A stretch of 64,000 bases of DNA from Enterococcus dispar ATCC 51266 (GCF_000406945.1 NZ_KE136354.1:2530000-2593999), one strand, 5' to 3'; positions 19,291 to 29,231 are shown, counted from the first letter of the stretch. Numbers and translations are program-made. Notes: generated by a model not told the origin, from the sequence alone.

Positions 19291-21894
19291 CTAGGAAATT
19301 TGCTTAGTTTTCTTTTGGTAGAAACGATCAAAGAAATAAAAGAGAAGAAGACATGCGATAAATAAACCTACACCAATGGTAAAACCAGGTGGTAAGTAAC
19401 TTAGTGTGATTTTGTGCTTGCCCTGGGGAACTTTTACACTGACAAAAGCATCCTGAAAGGCGGTAACGGGCACTTTTTTGCCATCAATTTTTGCTTGCCA
19501 CCCTTTATCAAAAGGAATGGTTGTAACCAGTAACTGATCGTTTGCTGCATCAAATGTGCCAGTAGCATTTCGATTGCCAGTTTCCAAAGGGACTCCTTTT
19601 TCCTGCAATGTTTTCATTGCTTTTTCATAAGCAACAGTATCCAAAGTAACTACTTGGGGGTTTTGAAAGCCAATTGATTTGGTGCCGTAAAAACTAGCAG
19701 TAAAAGTAATCGTCGTTTCTTTATCGTAATAACCTAAGTCATAATATTGCCCACTGATATTGATTTGGGTTTTGCGCTGTTGACCATTTAATAAGATAGT
19801 AACCGTGGAACTTTCCAATTCCGCAAAATCTTCTGGGTAAAGACTTAAGTAGGCTTGTTTATGAGCCGGAACCGTCACGCTCCAAGTAACATCTTTAGCC
19901 AAATTTGCTTTTTCTTCGGTTAAGCGCAAGTAATTACCAGTATTGGTCACGGAACTATTGTCTGTTTTGACTAAAGCTAAAGGTAAAAAATCAAAATAGC
20001 GGAAATTTTCACCACTTAAACCGTTGATCAAATTGGTTTGTCCGGTCAGATTGTCATTGGGTGGTTGTACAATTTCTTTTGCGCTGTTGTCAGCTAAGAA
20101 GGCCAAAGGTAAAGCATATTCGTTTTCATAGAGTTGATAATCATCTTTTTTAGCAATTTCTTTAAAGCCAAACTTATTCAATGGTGTTTTGGTTAAATTA
20201 TATTTGATACCAGTAAAACCATCCATTAACAATGTATTATTGGTATAGCGAATATTTAAATTAGTCCCTCGTGAACGAAACCCTAATTGATCCAAATAAC
20301 TTGAAGAATGGCGATTTCGAATAGAAGAAAACATGCTTATGCCGCTATAGCCATAGTTGAAACTATCATTGCTTGAAACTGGATCAAGATTTTCCAAACG
20401 GTAAAAAGTGCTGTTATTTTTTTGGGCTTGGGACACGAGATTTTTAATTGCCGGATAAGGTTGAGTATAAAGGCTGCGGGAAGCGTAATTCCAATCATTT
20501 AAAATTCCCCGTACCATCCCATTGTTATTCACTGCTGCTTCACAACAAACGACAGCTAGTAGTAAGATACGAGCTGTCTTTCTGGTGAAACTATCTTTGG
20601 CAGTGAAGGTAAAAACCAGAATGTATAGAAGTAAAAAACAAATCGTTAAAATAAAAGAGCCAAATTTTACATAAGTATACTCATTATCTCCTCTTAGGCC
20701 CATTGCTAAACAAAAGAGCAGCATCATTGCAATGATGATTGCTACGAGTTTTGGCCAGTATTTTGGTTGAAACTGTTCCCAACCATAGCCGGCTAACATA
20801 ATTACCAAAAATGAAAAGAGATAGGCGTAGCGGAATAAAAACATATTTGGTGCATGCATTCCTTGCCAGAAAAGATTTAACGGTACGAAATAAAAACTAG
20901 CAATTAAGATGGCGAATAAAGCGGCAAACAAGATCTTTTCTTTGCGGGCAACGCCTTTAGCAAAGAAATAGAACAAACAAAAAGTTAATGGAAGTAAACC
21001 AATATATATAAAGGGAATACTGCCATACTTGGTTGTGTCATAAACCCCAATCATATTTTTCATGATAATATCTAAAAAATTGGTTGCTTCTGTTTTTAAT
21101 TGGGTAATCTGGGTAAGTTCTTCGCCGTTGGTGCGTAAATCCAAAACTGCTGGCAAGATAATAATCATAGAAGCACCACCAGCTAAAAAAGAAGTTGCCG
21201 CATAAGGTAAAATTCTTTTTTTATTAACCTTAAAATTGGCTATGAGACGGACAGCAAAATATAGAACTGAAAAAATTCCGATCATAAAGCCCATATAAAA
21301 ACTCGAAATAAAAAGGAGTAAATAGCTGAAAAAAAGTAAACGTGGTTTTTGCAATAATAACAGTCGATCGATGCCCCAAATGATTAAAGGGAGATAAATC
21401 AAGGCATCAAGCCACATAATAATTTCAGAATGAGCAACAGTAAAAGACATTAAGGCGTAACTAATCGCTAATGCTACTTGCGCCCATTTGTCAATGTTAA
21501 AGGTATGTTTAGCATAAAACCAAAAAGCCAAACCGGCACTGCCGACTTTTAGTAAAGTTAAAAAGTACAGTGCGTCAGGCATTAACTGATTGGGGAAAAA
21601 TAGCACCAAAGGAGTAAAGAGGCCGCCTAAATAATAAGAGATCAACGAAAGATAATTGAGCCCTAAAGAGGTGTTCCAAGAGTATAAGAAACTCTGTTTT
21701 CCTAACATCGCATTGCGAAAACTGGCGTGAAAGTTAGAAAATTGTGAAAAGGCATCGCTTGCCAGAATACTGCGGCTGCTGCCAGGATATATCCCAATCG
21801 TTAAATAAATAAAGGCCAAAATTAAAAAGGGAAGACCAAAACTCGTCAACATAAAAAGACGATTTTCTTTTAAAAAGGTTTTTACTTGCTGCAT
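19291..21894 (-). CDS. YfhO family membrane protein, probable cell-envelope glycosylation
   Basis: A large integral membrane protein of 867 residues. It begins with a membrane segment (about residues 13-35), then SILASDAFSQFSNFH and more than ten further membrane segments, then an extracytoplasmic domain from roughly residue 430 to 840, and a last membrane segment close to the C-terminus (PPGFTIGVGLFIACLLLFYFF). This layout, and the closing LSYLPPGF segment, match the YfhO family, of the GT-C glycosyltransferase fold; members in Bacillus and Listeria are linked to lipoteichoic acid glycosylation. That role is inferred here. It stands alone, with an extended -10 (TGATAAAAT) upstream at 21945-21937. 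Confidence 0.8.
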   Translation of the reverse strand: MQQVKTFLKENRLFMLTSFGLPFLILAFIYLTIGIYPGSSRSILASDAFSQFSNFHASFRNAMLGKQSFLYSWNTSLGLNYLSLISYYLGGLFTPLVLFFPNQLMPDALYFLTLLKVGSAGLAFWFYAKHTFNIDKWAQVALAISYALMSFTVAHSEIIMWLDALIYLPLIIWGIDRLLLLQKPRLLFFSYLLLFISSFYMGFMIGIFSVLYFAVRLIANFKVNKKRILPYAATSFLAGGASMIIILPAVLDLRTNGEELTQITQLKTEATNFLDIIMKNMIGVYDTTKYGSIPFIYIGLLPLTFCLFYFFAKGVARKEKILFAALFAILIASFYFVPLNLFWQGMHAPNMFLFRYAYLFSFLVIMLAGYGWEQFQPKYWPKLVAIIIAMMLLFCLAMGLRGDNEYTYVKFGSFILTICFLLLYILVFTFTAKDSFTRKTARILLLAVVCCEAAVNNNGMVRGILNDWNYASRSLYTQPYPAIKNLVSQAQKNNSTFYRLENLDPVSSNDSFNYGYSGISMFSSIRNRHSSSYLDQLGFRSRGTNLNIRYTNNTLLMDGFTGIKYNLTKTPLNKFGFKEIAKKDDYQLYENEYALPLAFLADNSAKEIVQPPNDNLTGQTNLINGLSGENFRYFDFLPLALVKTDNSSVTNTGNYLRLTEEKANLAKDVTWSVTVPAHKQAYLSLYPEDFAELESSTVTILLNGQQRKTQINISGQYYDLGYYDKETTITFTASFYGTKSIGFQNPQVVTLDTVAYEKAMKTLQEKGVPLETGNRNATGTFDAANDQLLVTTIPFDKGWQAKIDGKKVPVTAFQDAFVSVKVPQGKHKITLSYLPPGFTIGVGLFIACLLLFYFFDRFYQKKTKQIS

Positions 21895-22100
21895 TTTGTC
21901 ACCAAATTTCTCTAGAATAAGTTAAAACTTGTTCTTATTTTATCATAAGTCGCTTTTTGTGGAAGCTTTCAAGAAAAAGAAAAAACGCTTTTAAGGATTG
22001 GTTTAATGAAAAATTATTTTTAATGGCTTGAACTGAAAAAAATGGGTGTTATTTGGAAATATGCGAATTGGTATATTCTTCAGTTTACCTACAAACCGTC

Positions 22101-22129
22101 TTGACACTCTACAAAAAATGCAGTATTTT
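22101..22129 (+). promoter_or_regulatory. Strong promoter without a downstream gene
   Basis: A perfect TTGACA (22101-22106), 17 nt, TATTTT (22124-22129). No credible coding region follows before the terminator at 22191-22222, which suggests a short non-coding transcript. Confidence 0.6.
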
Positions 22130-22135
22130 TAGGGT

Positions 22136-22221
22136 ATTAAAAAAACATATTTCGTATCAATATTACATTTTAATATTGGCACATATTTATAAAAAGACTG
22201 GCTTAGTGCCAGTCTTTTTTT
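22136..22221 (+). ncRNA. Candidate small RNA of about 86 nt
   Basis: The expected start at about 22136 follows a consensus-like promoter. The transcript contains CAATATT/AATATTG (perfect seven-base stem around 22160-22180) and ends in a textbook terminator: AAAGACTGGC, a short loop, GCCAGTCTTT and a T run (22192-22221). A 65-codon frame across it from 22053 starts before the promoter and has no ribosome binding site. The surrounding gap (21895-22387) otherwise holds only the YfhO promoter region and the rpmB terminator. No known RNA family was recognised. Confidence 0.5.
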
Positions 22222-22337
22222 ACATGCTATTTTTCTATCTTGCGGCTTAGAAAGCGGGAGATTATTTGTCTTTTAATAACGAGAATAATAGAATATTCAG
22301 ATTATATAAAAAACTACATTATTCCAATAAAGAAAAC

Positions 22338-22368
22338 AAAAAAACCGTCTGAGTTTCCTCAGACGGTG
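22338..22368 (-). terminator. Terminator of rpmB
   Basis: ACCGTCTGAG (22344-22353) and CTCAGACGGT (22358-22367) form a perfect ten-base stem; on the minus strand it is followed by seven T residues. Confidence 0.9.
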
Positions 22369-22387
22369 TATTGTAGTCTAGTGTCAA

Positions 22388-22576
22388 TTAAACGCGCTCA
22401 ACTTTTCCTGATTTCAAAGCACGAGCTGATACCCAAACTTTTTTAGGTTTACCATCGATTAAAACGCGAACTTTTTGTAAGTTAGGTTTAACTGTACGTT
22501 TTGTAGCGTTCATCGCATGGGAGCGGTTATTTGCACTTGATGTTTTACGACCTGTAAAATAGCAAACTTTTGCCAT
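22388..22576 (-). CDS. rpmB: 50S ribosomal protein L28
   Basis: L28 of 62 residues, [20 protein letters not shown]. It has only one cysteine in the N-terminal part, so it is the zinc-free form. AGGAGGAAC lies upstream on the minus strand, and the gene has its own promoter and terminator. Its place next to asp23-fakA-recG, in the opposite direction, is the usual Firmicutes arrangement. Confidence 0.97.
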   Translation of the reverse strand: MAKVCYFTGRKTSSANNRSHAMNATKRTVKPNLQKVRVLIDGKPKKVWVSARALKSGKVERV

Positions 22577-22633
22577 GTGACTAGTTCCTCCTTTGCCTTG
22601 CTATGGAGCGCATATTAGGGCTCATACTAACTG

Positions 22634-22662
22634 AATTTACCATAAATGAGACAATTATGCAA
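22634..22662 (-). promoter_or_regulatory. Promoter of rpmB
   Basis: Read on the minus strand: TTGCAT (22662-22657), 17 nt, TAAATT (22639-22634), about 60 nt before the rpmB start. Confidence 0.65.
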
Positions 22663-22760
22663 GCTAAATTTACCAGCAAATATTGACTTTTTGCTATAAA
22701 ACATGTAAATTAAACAACGTTGCAGGCTTAGTAAAAGTTTTTATTGCCGTTAGCTCTTTC

Positions 22761-22789
22761 TTTTATTTAAAGGGTAGCTATGATAAAAT
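22761..22789 (+). promoter_or_regulatory. Extended -10 promoter of the asp23-fakA unit
   Basis: TGATAAAAT (22781-22789) is a TGN-extended -10; the -35 (TTTTAT at 22761) is weak. It lies about 100 nt before the Asp23-like gene, facing away from the rpmB promoter. Confidence 0.45.
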
Positions 22790-22895
22790 ACTATAGAAGA
22801 AAATGGGGCGATTTGTGCCCATCTTTTGTTATATTCACTTGAAGAATTGCAAAGGAACACATTTGGTAAAGTTTAAATTAAGGGGGCTTATTTTT

Positions 22896-23258
22896 ATGGC
22901 TGTAAAAATTAATACTGCATCTGGCACAATCGAAATTACAAACGAAGTGATTGCTACAGTGGTCGGTGGCGCTGCTACTGATGTCTTTGGCATTGTCGGT
23001 ATGGCCAGCAAGAGTCAGATCAAAGATAATATCAATGAAATTTTACGTAAAGAAAATTATTCCCGTGGCGTTATCGTGCGGCAAGAAGAAAACGGCGTTG
23101 CGGTGGATGTCTACACCATCGTCAGCTACGGAACGAAAATTTCGGAAGTTTCGCGGAATGTACAAGAAAAAGTGAAGTACAATTTGGAAACAATGTTGGG
23201 TGTAACGGCCAATTCCGTTAATGTTTTCGTTCAAGGTGTACGTGTACTGCCGGATTAG
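22896..23258 (+). CDS. Asp23/Gls24 family protein (YloU type)
   Basis: A protein of 120 residues, MAVKINTASGTIEITNEVIATVVGG..., matching the Asp23/Gls24 envelope-stress family, in particular YloU encoded before fakA. It shows GAATDVFGIVGMASKSQ and the C-terminal VNVFVQGVRVLPD. The frame is open to 22803, but AAGGGGGC at about 22881-22887 selects the ATG at 22896. It is co-oriented with fakA, 45 nt upstream. The precise role of YloU is not established; a link to membrane lipid homeostasis is suggested by context. Confidence 0.88.
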   Translation: MAVKINTASGTIEITNEVIATVVGGAATDVFGIVGMASKSQIKDNINEILRKENYSRGVIVRQEENGVAVDVYTIVSYGTKISEVSRNVQEKVKYNLETMLGVTANSVNVFVQGVRVLPD

Positions 23259-23303
23259 GCAGGAGATCAGCTTTTGAGGGATCGATTCTAAGGAGGATTA
23301 TCA

Positions 23304-24992
23304 GTGAAAGTAACGGAAATAAGCGCAAGTCAATTCCAGGAAATGGTCCAGGCTGGTGCTAGTCGTCTGCAAGTCAATGCAGAGTATGTCAACTCGTTGA
23401 ATGTTTTCCCGGTGCCAGATGGCGATACCGGAACCAACATGAATATGTCCATGACCAGTGGTGCTAAAGCTGTCTCTGATTCTGCATCAGAAAATGTTGG
23501 CGAATTGGCGAATGTTTTAGCAAAAGGATTACTAATGGGCGCCCGCGGTAATTCCGGCGTTATCTTATCTCAGTTATTCCGAGGATTTTCTAAACAAATT
23601 CCGGATGTTCCCACGTTAAATGCGACAGATTTAGCGAAGGCCTTTACACATGGGGTAGAAACAGCGTACAAAGCTGTGATGAAACCAGTTGAAGGAACGA
23701 TTTTGACAGTAGCACGGGTAGCTGCAGAATATGGTGAAAAGAAAGCTGCCGAAACGGATGACTGTGTTGCTGTTTTAAAAGCAGTTGTAAAAGGTGGTAA
23801 GCGCGCTTTAGCGAAAACACCTGATTTATTACCAGTTTTAAAAGAAGTGGGCGTCGTCGACAGTGGCGGTCAAGGTTTACTATTTGTCTATGAAGGCTTT
23901 TTAGCTGCCTTAACTGGGGAATATCAAGCAGATGAAACGTTTGAACCAACACCAGCTGCTATGGATGAAATGGTGAATGCGGAACATCACCGCAGTGTCC
24001 AAGGTCAACTTTCCACAGCGGACATCAAATTTGGTTATTGTACCGAAATTATGGTGAACATTGGAGAAGGCCCAACGGTTGATAGTGAGTTTGACTATGA
24101 AACTTTCCGTAATTATTTAGATGGTTTAGGGGATTCGTTATTAGTTGTTAACGACGATGAAATTATTAAGGTTCATGTACACACCGAACATCCTGGCGAA
24201 GTTATGAACTATGGACAGAAATTTGGTGCATTAGTTAAAGTTAAAGTGGATAACATGCGGTTGCAACATGAAACAATTTTGGAACACGATCACCAAGTTG
24301 AAGAATTTGCCACAGAACCTGTGGACTTACCACGTGTTCCTTATGCCGTCATCGCGATTGCAGCTGGTGAAGGAGTAGCCGAATTATTCCGGAGCTTAGG
24401 TGCGAACTATGTGATTTCAGGTGGGCAAACGATGAATCCAAGTACCCAAGATATTTTAGATGCGATTGAAAAAGTAAATGCAGATAAAGTGATTGTTTTA
24501 CCAAACAACAAGAATATCTTTATGGCAGCTGATCAAGCCGCAGAAGTAGCAGAGATTCCAGTCGCTGTTATTCCTTCACGTACCATTCCTCAAGGCATGA
24601 CGGCAATGTTAAGCTTTAATGAACAAGCAGATTTAGAAGCAAACAAACAAGCCATGACAGATGCGTTAGCAGATGTGATTTCTGGTTCAGTCACGCATGC
24701 AATCCGCGATACCAATATTGATGGTATTGAAATTCATGAAGGTGACTTCTTAGGGATGGTTGATGGGGATATTGTCATTTCGGATGCTGATCAAATGCAA
24801 ACCGCAGTGACAACCTTAGAAAAAATGATTACCGACGATACCGAAATCATTACCATCATTTTCGGGGATGAAGCCAAGGTAAAAGATGCCGAGAAGATTG
24901 CAGAAGCTTTATTAGCCAAAAATGATGCTTTGGAAGTTGAAATTCATGAAGGCAACCAGCCTGTCTATCCGTATCTGTTTGCAGCGGAATAA
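23304..24992 (+). CDS. fakA: Fatty acid kinase, ATP-binding subunit FakA
   Basis: A protein of 562 residues (DAK2/YloV family). The N-terminal DhaL-like domain carries the Mg-ATP motif FPVPDGDTGTNMNMSM (about residues 37-52) and GARGNSGVILSQL; a middle linker and a C-terminal DegV-like part follow. FakA phosphorylates exogenous fatty acids bound to FakB proteins, giving acyl-phosphate for PlsX/PlsY. Its FakB partners are not in this window. The GTG start is behind AAGGAGGA. plsX and acpP lie 2 kb downstream, consistent with lipid synthesis. Confidence 0.93.
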   Translation: MKVTEISASQFQEMVQAGASRLQVNAEYVNSLNVFPVPDGDTGTNMNMSMTSGAKAVSDSASENVGELANVLAKGLLMGARGNSGVILSQLFRGFSKQIPDVPTLNATDLAKAFTHGVETAYKAVMKPVEGTILTVARVAAEYGEKKAAETDDCVAVLKAVVKGGKRALAKTPDLLPVLKEVGVVDSGGQGLLFVYEGFLAALTGEYQADETFEPTPAAMDEMVNAEHHRSVQGQLSTADIKFGYCTEIMVNIGEGPTVDSEFDYETFRNYLDGLGDSLLVVNDDEIIKVHVHTEHPGEVMNYGQKFGALVKVKVDNMRLQHETILEHDHQVEEFATEPVDLPRVPYAVIAIAAGEGVAELFRSLGANYVISGGQTMNPSTQDILDAIEKVNADKVIVLPNNKNIFMAADQAAEVAEIPVAVIPSRTIPQGMTAMLSFNEQADLEANKQAMTDALADVISGSVTHAIRDTNIDGIEIHEGDFLGMVDGDIVISDADQMQTAVTTLEKMITDDTEIITIIFGDEAKVKDAEKIAEALLAKNDALEVEIHEGNQPVYPYLFAAE

Positions 24993-25015
24993 AAAATAAA
25001 TTTGATAATTTGCAG

Positions 25016-25063
25016 GTGAAACCAGCTACTCCCAACGGATGAGCCTGGTTTCACTTTTTATTT
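25016..25063 (+). terminator. Terminator after fakA
   Basis: GTGAAACCAG pairs with CTGGTTTCAC around a 19-nt loop and is followed by a T-rich run. Confidence 0.85.
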
Positions 25064-25118
25064 AGAAATAACTGAATATAAAAATATGTCATATTCTTAT
25101 TGGAAATGAGGTGATTCA

Positions 25119-27155
25119 TTGACAACAGGACTAAAAACAGAAGTCGCCTATTTAAAAGGAGTGGGCCCAAAACGGGCACAGGACTTAGCAAGTCTAGGAA
25201 TCAAGACTGTGGAAGATTTATTGCGCTATTATCCGTTTCGTTATGATGATATCAAAGAACGGGATTTAACTGAACTGGCCGATCAAGAAAAAGTTACCTT
25301 AAAAGGCGTTGTGGTAGCACCGGCGGTAGTAAATCGTTTTGGTTATAAAAAATCGATGTTGAAATTTCGTATGATGCAAGACCATGTGGTGTTTAATGTC
25401 TCCTTTTTTAACCAACCTTATCTAAAAGAAAAAGTTGTTTTAGGGGAAGAATTGGCGGTTTATGGAAAATGGGATGCGAAACGAAAAGCCATGACAGGAA
25501 TGAAAATTCTGGGTTCTGGGACCGATGATGACTTTGCACCGATTTATCATGTTAATAAAAGTATCAAACAAAAAACTTTAATTGATTTAATTCGGCAGGC
25601 CTTTGAACTTTATGGTAATCAAATTGAAGAAAATCTCCCCTTGCCTTTGAAAGAAAAATATCGCTTAATGGATCGCGATAAGGCGATGTATGCCATGCAT
25701 TTTCCAAAAGACAAAGAAGACAGTCATCAAGCCAAACGCCGCGTGGTTTTTGAAGAATTTTTCTTATTTCAGATGAAACTACAAGCCCTAAAACAAACTG
25801 AAAAAGCCGCTGTCAACGGGTTGGCAATTCAATATGATGTGAAACGACTAAAGTTGTTTATTGATAGTCTTCCATTTGAATTAACGCAGGCACAAAAAAA
25901 AGTGACAAACGAAATTTGTGCAGATTTAAAAAGTCCCCAACATATGCAACGTTTATTGCAAGGGGATGTTGGCAGCGGAAAAACGGTTGTGGCTGCTATT
26001 GCCTTATATGCTACGATGACTGCGGGCTTTCAAGGAGCACTAATGGTACCAACGGAAATTTTGGCACAACAGCATATGGAAAGTTTGAATCAGTTATTTG
26101 ATCCTTTAGAAGTTTCGACTGCCATTTTAACTGGGTCAACAAAAGCCAAAGAGCGGCGAATTATCTTAGAACAATTAGCGAATGGCGAAATTGATATTGT
26201 GGTTGGAACCCACGCTTTAATTCAAGAAGATGTCGCCTTTTTAAATTTAGGCTTAGTCATTACCGACGAACAGCATCGTTTTGGGGTGAACCAACGGCGC
26301 GTTTTACGAGAAAAAGGCTTACGGCCGGATGTTTTATTTATGACGGCAACACCTATTCCCCGTACACTTGCCATTACTGCTTATGGTGAAATGGATGTTT
26401 CGATTATTGATGAATTACCGGCAGGACGTATCCCCATTGAGACACGTTGGGTACGTCCGAGTCAATTGGATAGTGTGTTGGATTGGTCTTATCGTGAATT
26501 AAGACCGGGACATCAAATGTATGTGATTTGTCCATTAATTGAAGAATCTGAAACACTGGATGTAAAAAATGCCACCGAAGTTTATGAGCATCTGCAGGCT
26601 TTTTATGGGGCAGACTATACAGTGGGCCTGCTGCACGGAAAAATGAAAAATCAAGATAAAGAAACTATTATGACGGATTTCAAAGACAAAAAAATGCAGA
26701 TACTCGTTTCCACAACGGTAATTGAAGTGGGTGTTAATGTCCCCAATGCTACGGTTATGTTAATTATTGATGCTGAACGCTTTGGTTTGGCACAGCTCCA
26801 CCAATTACGCGGACGGGTCGGACGAGGAGCTAAGGCGTCTTATTGTATACTAGTAGCCGATCCCAAAAATGAAACGGGTGCCGCCCGAATGAAAATTATG
26901 ACGGAAACTAATAACGGATTTGTTTTAAGTGAAGAAGATTTAAAGTTACGGGGACCAGGTGAAGTTTTTGGTTTCCGACAATCGGGGATACCCCAATTTA
27001 TAGCGGGTGATTTAGTAGCAGATGCCAATATTTTGGAAGTAGCCCGAAGTGAAGCCCAAAATATATGGCAAATGAAAAATTGGCAAGTATTGCCTGCTTA
27101 TAAAGGATTAGCAGAAGCAATAAAAAATCAGACAGATGAGCAATTTTTCGACTGA
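25119..27155 (+). CDS. recG: ATP-dependent DNA helicase RecG
   Basis: RecG of 678 residues, which unwinds branched DNA and regresses stalled forks. The N-terminal part begins with a helix-hairpin-like VAYLKGVGPKRAQDLASLG and the OB wedge domain (about residues 60-150). The helicase core has Walker A GDVGSGKTVVAA, motif II DEQHRFG, motif III TATPIPRTLA and motif VI QLHQLRGRVGRG. The start is TTG behind GAGGTG. It is full length. Confidence 0.96.
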   Translation: MTTGLKTEVAYLKGVGPKRAQDLASLGIKTVEDLLRYYPFRYDDIKERDLTELADQEKVTLKGVVVAPAVVNRFGYKKSMLKFRMMQDHVVFNVSFFNQPYLKEKVVLGEELAVYGKWDAKRKAMTGMKILGSGTDDDFAPIYHVNKSIKQKTLIDLIRQAFELYGNQIEENLPLPLKEKYRLMDRDKAMYAMHFPKDKEDSHQAKRRVVFEEFFLFQMKLQALKQTEKAAVNGLAIQYDVKRLKLFIDSLPFELTQAQKKVTNEICADLKSPQHMQRLLQGDVGSGKTVVAAIALYATMTAGFQGALMVPTEILAQQHMESLNQLFDPLEVSTAILTGSTKAKERRIILEQLANGEIDIVVGTHALIQEDVAFLNLGLVITDEQHRFGVNQRRVLREKGLRPDVLFMTATPIPRTLAITAYGEMDVSIIDELPAGRIPIETRWVRPSQLDSVLDWSYRELRPGHQMYVICPLIEESETLDVKNATEVYEHLQAFYGADYTVGLLHGKMKNQDKETIMTDFKDKKMQILVSTTVIEVGVNVPNATVMLIIDAERFGLAQLHQLRGRVGRGAKASYCILVADPKNETGAARMKIMTETNNGFVLSEEDLKLRGPGEVFGFRQSGIPQFIAGDLVADANILEVARSEAQNIWQMKNWQVLPAYKGLAEAIKNQTDEQFFD

Positions 27156-27233
27156 TTATGCTATACTTTGTAGCATATGCACAGCTCCTACTTTTTTGTA
27201 AAAGCATATGGTGAGCTTGGGAGGTATAACGAA

Positions 27234-28247
27234 ATGATGAAAATCGCAGTAGATGCGATGGGTGGCGATAATGCTCCCAAAGCGATTGTCGAAGGCGTAA
27301 TGTTGGCGAAAAAAGATTTTCCCGACATTGAATTTCAATTATATGGAAAAGAAGCAGAAATTAAAAAATATGTAACTGATGAAAATAACGTAAGAATTAT
27401 TCACACTGATGAAAAAATCAATAGTGATGATGAACCCGTTAAAGCGATTCGCCGCAAAAAACAAGCATCGATGGTGCTTGCTGCGCAAGCTGTGAAAAAC
27501 GGTGAAGCCGATGCCATTTTTTCGGCGGGGAATACAGGAGCTCTACTTGCAGCAGGGTTGTTTATTGTTGGCCGGATTAAAGGGATTGAACGTCCCGGTT
27601 TGATGTCGACATTGCCTGTTATGGGCAAAGATGGCGGCTTTGATATGCTGGATCTGGGTGCCAATGCGGATAATAAACCGGAACATCTCTTGCAATATGG
27701 GATTCTGGGCTCTTTTTATGCGAAGCAAGTTCGTGGAATTGATAATCCGCGAGTAGGCTTGTTAAATAATGGTACCGAAGAAACCAAAGGCAGTGAATTA
27801 ACTAAAAAAGCTTTTGAACTTCTAAAAGGTGAAGCTACCATTAATTTTATCGGAAATGTCGAAGCCAGAGAACTATTAAACGGCGCTGCAGATGTCGTAG
27901 TAACAGATGGCTTTACTGGCAATGCGGTTTTAAAAACAATTGAAGGAACAGCACTCAATATGATGGCCCTTTTAAAAGAGTCCATTTTAGCAGAAGGCTT
28001 TAAAGGTAAAATGGGAGCGTTACTTTTAAAAGATGGGTTGCGCAATTTAAAAAATGAAATGGATTACGCAAAATATGGTGGGGCTGTTTTATTTGGACTA
28101 AAAGCACCAGTAATTAAAACGCATGGTGCCACAGGTCCTGAAGCCGTCAGCTATACGATTCGTCAAATTCATACCATGTTAAAAAGTGATATAGTACCCC
28201 AATTAGTAGCGCAATTTGACGCTCGAGAAGAAAAAAAGGCGAATTAA
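27234..28247 (+). CDS. plsX: Phosphate acyltransferase PlsX
   Basis: PlsX of 337 residues, [20 protein letters not shown]; it makes acyl-phosphate from acyl-ACP for PlsY in phospholipid synthesis, and in the reverse direction feeds host or medium fatty acids from FakA into acyl-ACP. The glycine-rich [10 protein letters not shown] and [13 protein letters not shown] motifs are present. The frame is open to 27177, but GGGAGG (27219-27224) favours the ATG at 27234 (27237 is possible). An extended -10 (TGCTATACT at about 27158-27166) may be its promoter. acpP follows after 112 nt. Confidence 0.95.
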   Translation: MMKIAVDAMGGDNAPKAIVEGVMLAKKDFPDIEFQLYGKEAEIKKYVTDENNVRIIHTDEKINSDDEPVKAIRRKKQASMVLAAQAVKNGEADAIFSAGNTGALLAAGLFIVGRIKGIERPGLMSTLPVMGKDGGFDMLDLGANADNKPEHLLQYGILGSFYAKQVRGIDNPRVGLLNNGTEETKGSELTKKAFELLKGEATINFIGNVEARELLNGAADVVVTDGFTGNAVLKTIEGTALNMMALLKESILAEGFKGKMGALLLKDGLRNLKNEMDYAKYGGAVLFGLKAPVIKTHGATGPEAVSYTIRQIHTMLKSDIVPQLVAQFDAREEKKAN

Positions 28248-28359
28248 AAAGCCTTGAAAACAACAATTCCCCAAAAAAGGCTAGACAAAGCATATAGAAA
28301 CCCTTAAAATGTTTGTTAGCTATCTTTTGATATTGTCATAAACGTGGAGGTGAATACAT

Positions 28360-28602
28360 TTGACGCGTGAAGAAGTATTTAAAAAAGTAGCAGCCGTGAT
28401 TGCAAACCATTTTAACGTGGATGCTGATCAAGTTACTGATACTATGAGCATCAAAGACGACCTGAATGCAGATTCCATTAGCGTGATGGAATTTGTCTTG
28501 GAATTAGAAGATGAATTCGGTACGGAAATTTCTGATGAAGATGCCGAACAAATCGAAACAGTAGGGACAGCAGTAGATTATATCGCTAGTCACTTGTCAT
28601 AA
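28360..28602 (+). CDS. acpP: Acyl carrier protein
   Basis: Acidic protein of 80 residues. The phosphopantetheine is carried by Ser39 in LNADSISVMEF (DSI in place of the commoner DSL). The start is TTG behind GTGGAGGTG. It follows plsX, as in many Firmicutes, which places the carrier next to its acyltransferase. Some Firmicutes carry a second acpP with the fab genes; whether this is the sole copy cannot be seen here. Confidence 0.94.
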   Translation: MTREEVFKKVAAVIANHFNVDADQVTDTMSIKDDLNADSISVMEFVLELEDEFGTEISDEDAEQIETVGTAVDYIASHLS

Positions 28603-28636
28603 GAAAGCTGTTAAAACAGAATCTTTTGTCAGTAAA

Positions 28637-28679
28637 AGAGTAAAGAAAGTTTGCTAAAAATTTTCTTTGCTCTTTTTTT
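28637..28679 (+). terminator. Terminator after acpP
   Basis: AGAGTAAAGAAA pairs with TTTCTTTGCTCT (one G-T pair) and runs into seven T residues. Confidence 0.85.
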
Positions 28680-29165
28680 GTTCTTTAAATGCGGCAATTC
28701 AGTTTTTAGAGTGAGTCGTAATTTTTTATTTTGACGAAGAGGATTTGTTTTTTTTAGAAACTTTATGAGGATAAAAGCTACTGATGAGTAAAAATGATGA
28801 GCTTATTTATGTGATAGGTGGGGAAAAAGTTAATTTTTTTGAAAATAAAAAACAAAGCGCTTTCGTCATTGGAGCAGAGAATTTGTTGTTTAATTGCCAA
28901 TTTCAATGAGGATAAAAATACAAAAAAAGAAACTATTTTGTATGGATTTTCACTTGAAATTGACTTTGAAAGAGCTTTTTTCACCAGCTTAAAAATTTTA
29001 TAGTGGTCTTATTTCGGGAATCTAATAGAAATTGCTTTAATTGTAGCAAAAATATATGCTTTAATTTTTATGAAAGATTGGCATTATAGCAAGATTTTCT
29101 TCAAATTCAGGAGAAATCAAAATTAATTTTGGGAGTTTTCTGAAAATTCTGCTTTCACAGTTCTT
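28680..29165. other. AT-rich gap without a supported gene
   Basis: About 490 nt between the acpP terminator and the opp promoter. Two open frames of about 60 codons (28818-29003 plus, 28778-28984 minus) overlap each other, are lysine/phenylalanine rich, lack ribosome binding sites and resemble nothing known. No convincing hairpin, repeat or RNA gene was recognised; it may be decayed sequence. Confidence 0.5.
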
Positions 29166-29169
29166 TAAC

Positions 29170-29198
29170 TTGCATTATGATACACCTTTCTATATAAT
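29170..29198 (+). promoter_or_regulatory. Promoter of the opp operon
   Basis: TTGCAT (29170-29175), 17 nt, perfect TATAAT (29193-29198), about 113 nt before oppD. Transcription would begin near 29205, leaving a leader of about 105 nt. Confidence 0.8.
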
Positions 29199-29231
29199 TA
29201 TTAAGAAATATTAGCGAAAGTGATTGGAGAC

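Noticed and set aside
22053-22446. Two open frames of 65 and 68 codons before rpmB
   Set aside because: The first spans a promoter and ends after the terminator; the second crosses the rpmB terminator. Neither has a binding site or known relatives.
28778-29003. Overlapping 60-codon frames on both strands before opp
   Set aside because: Low-complexity composition, no ribosome binding site and no similarity to known proteins.
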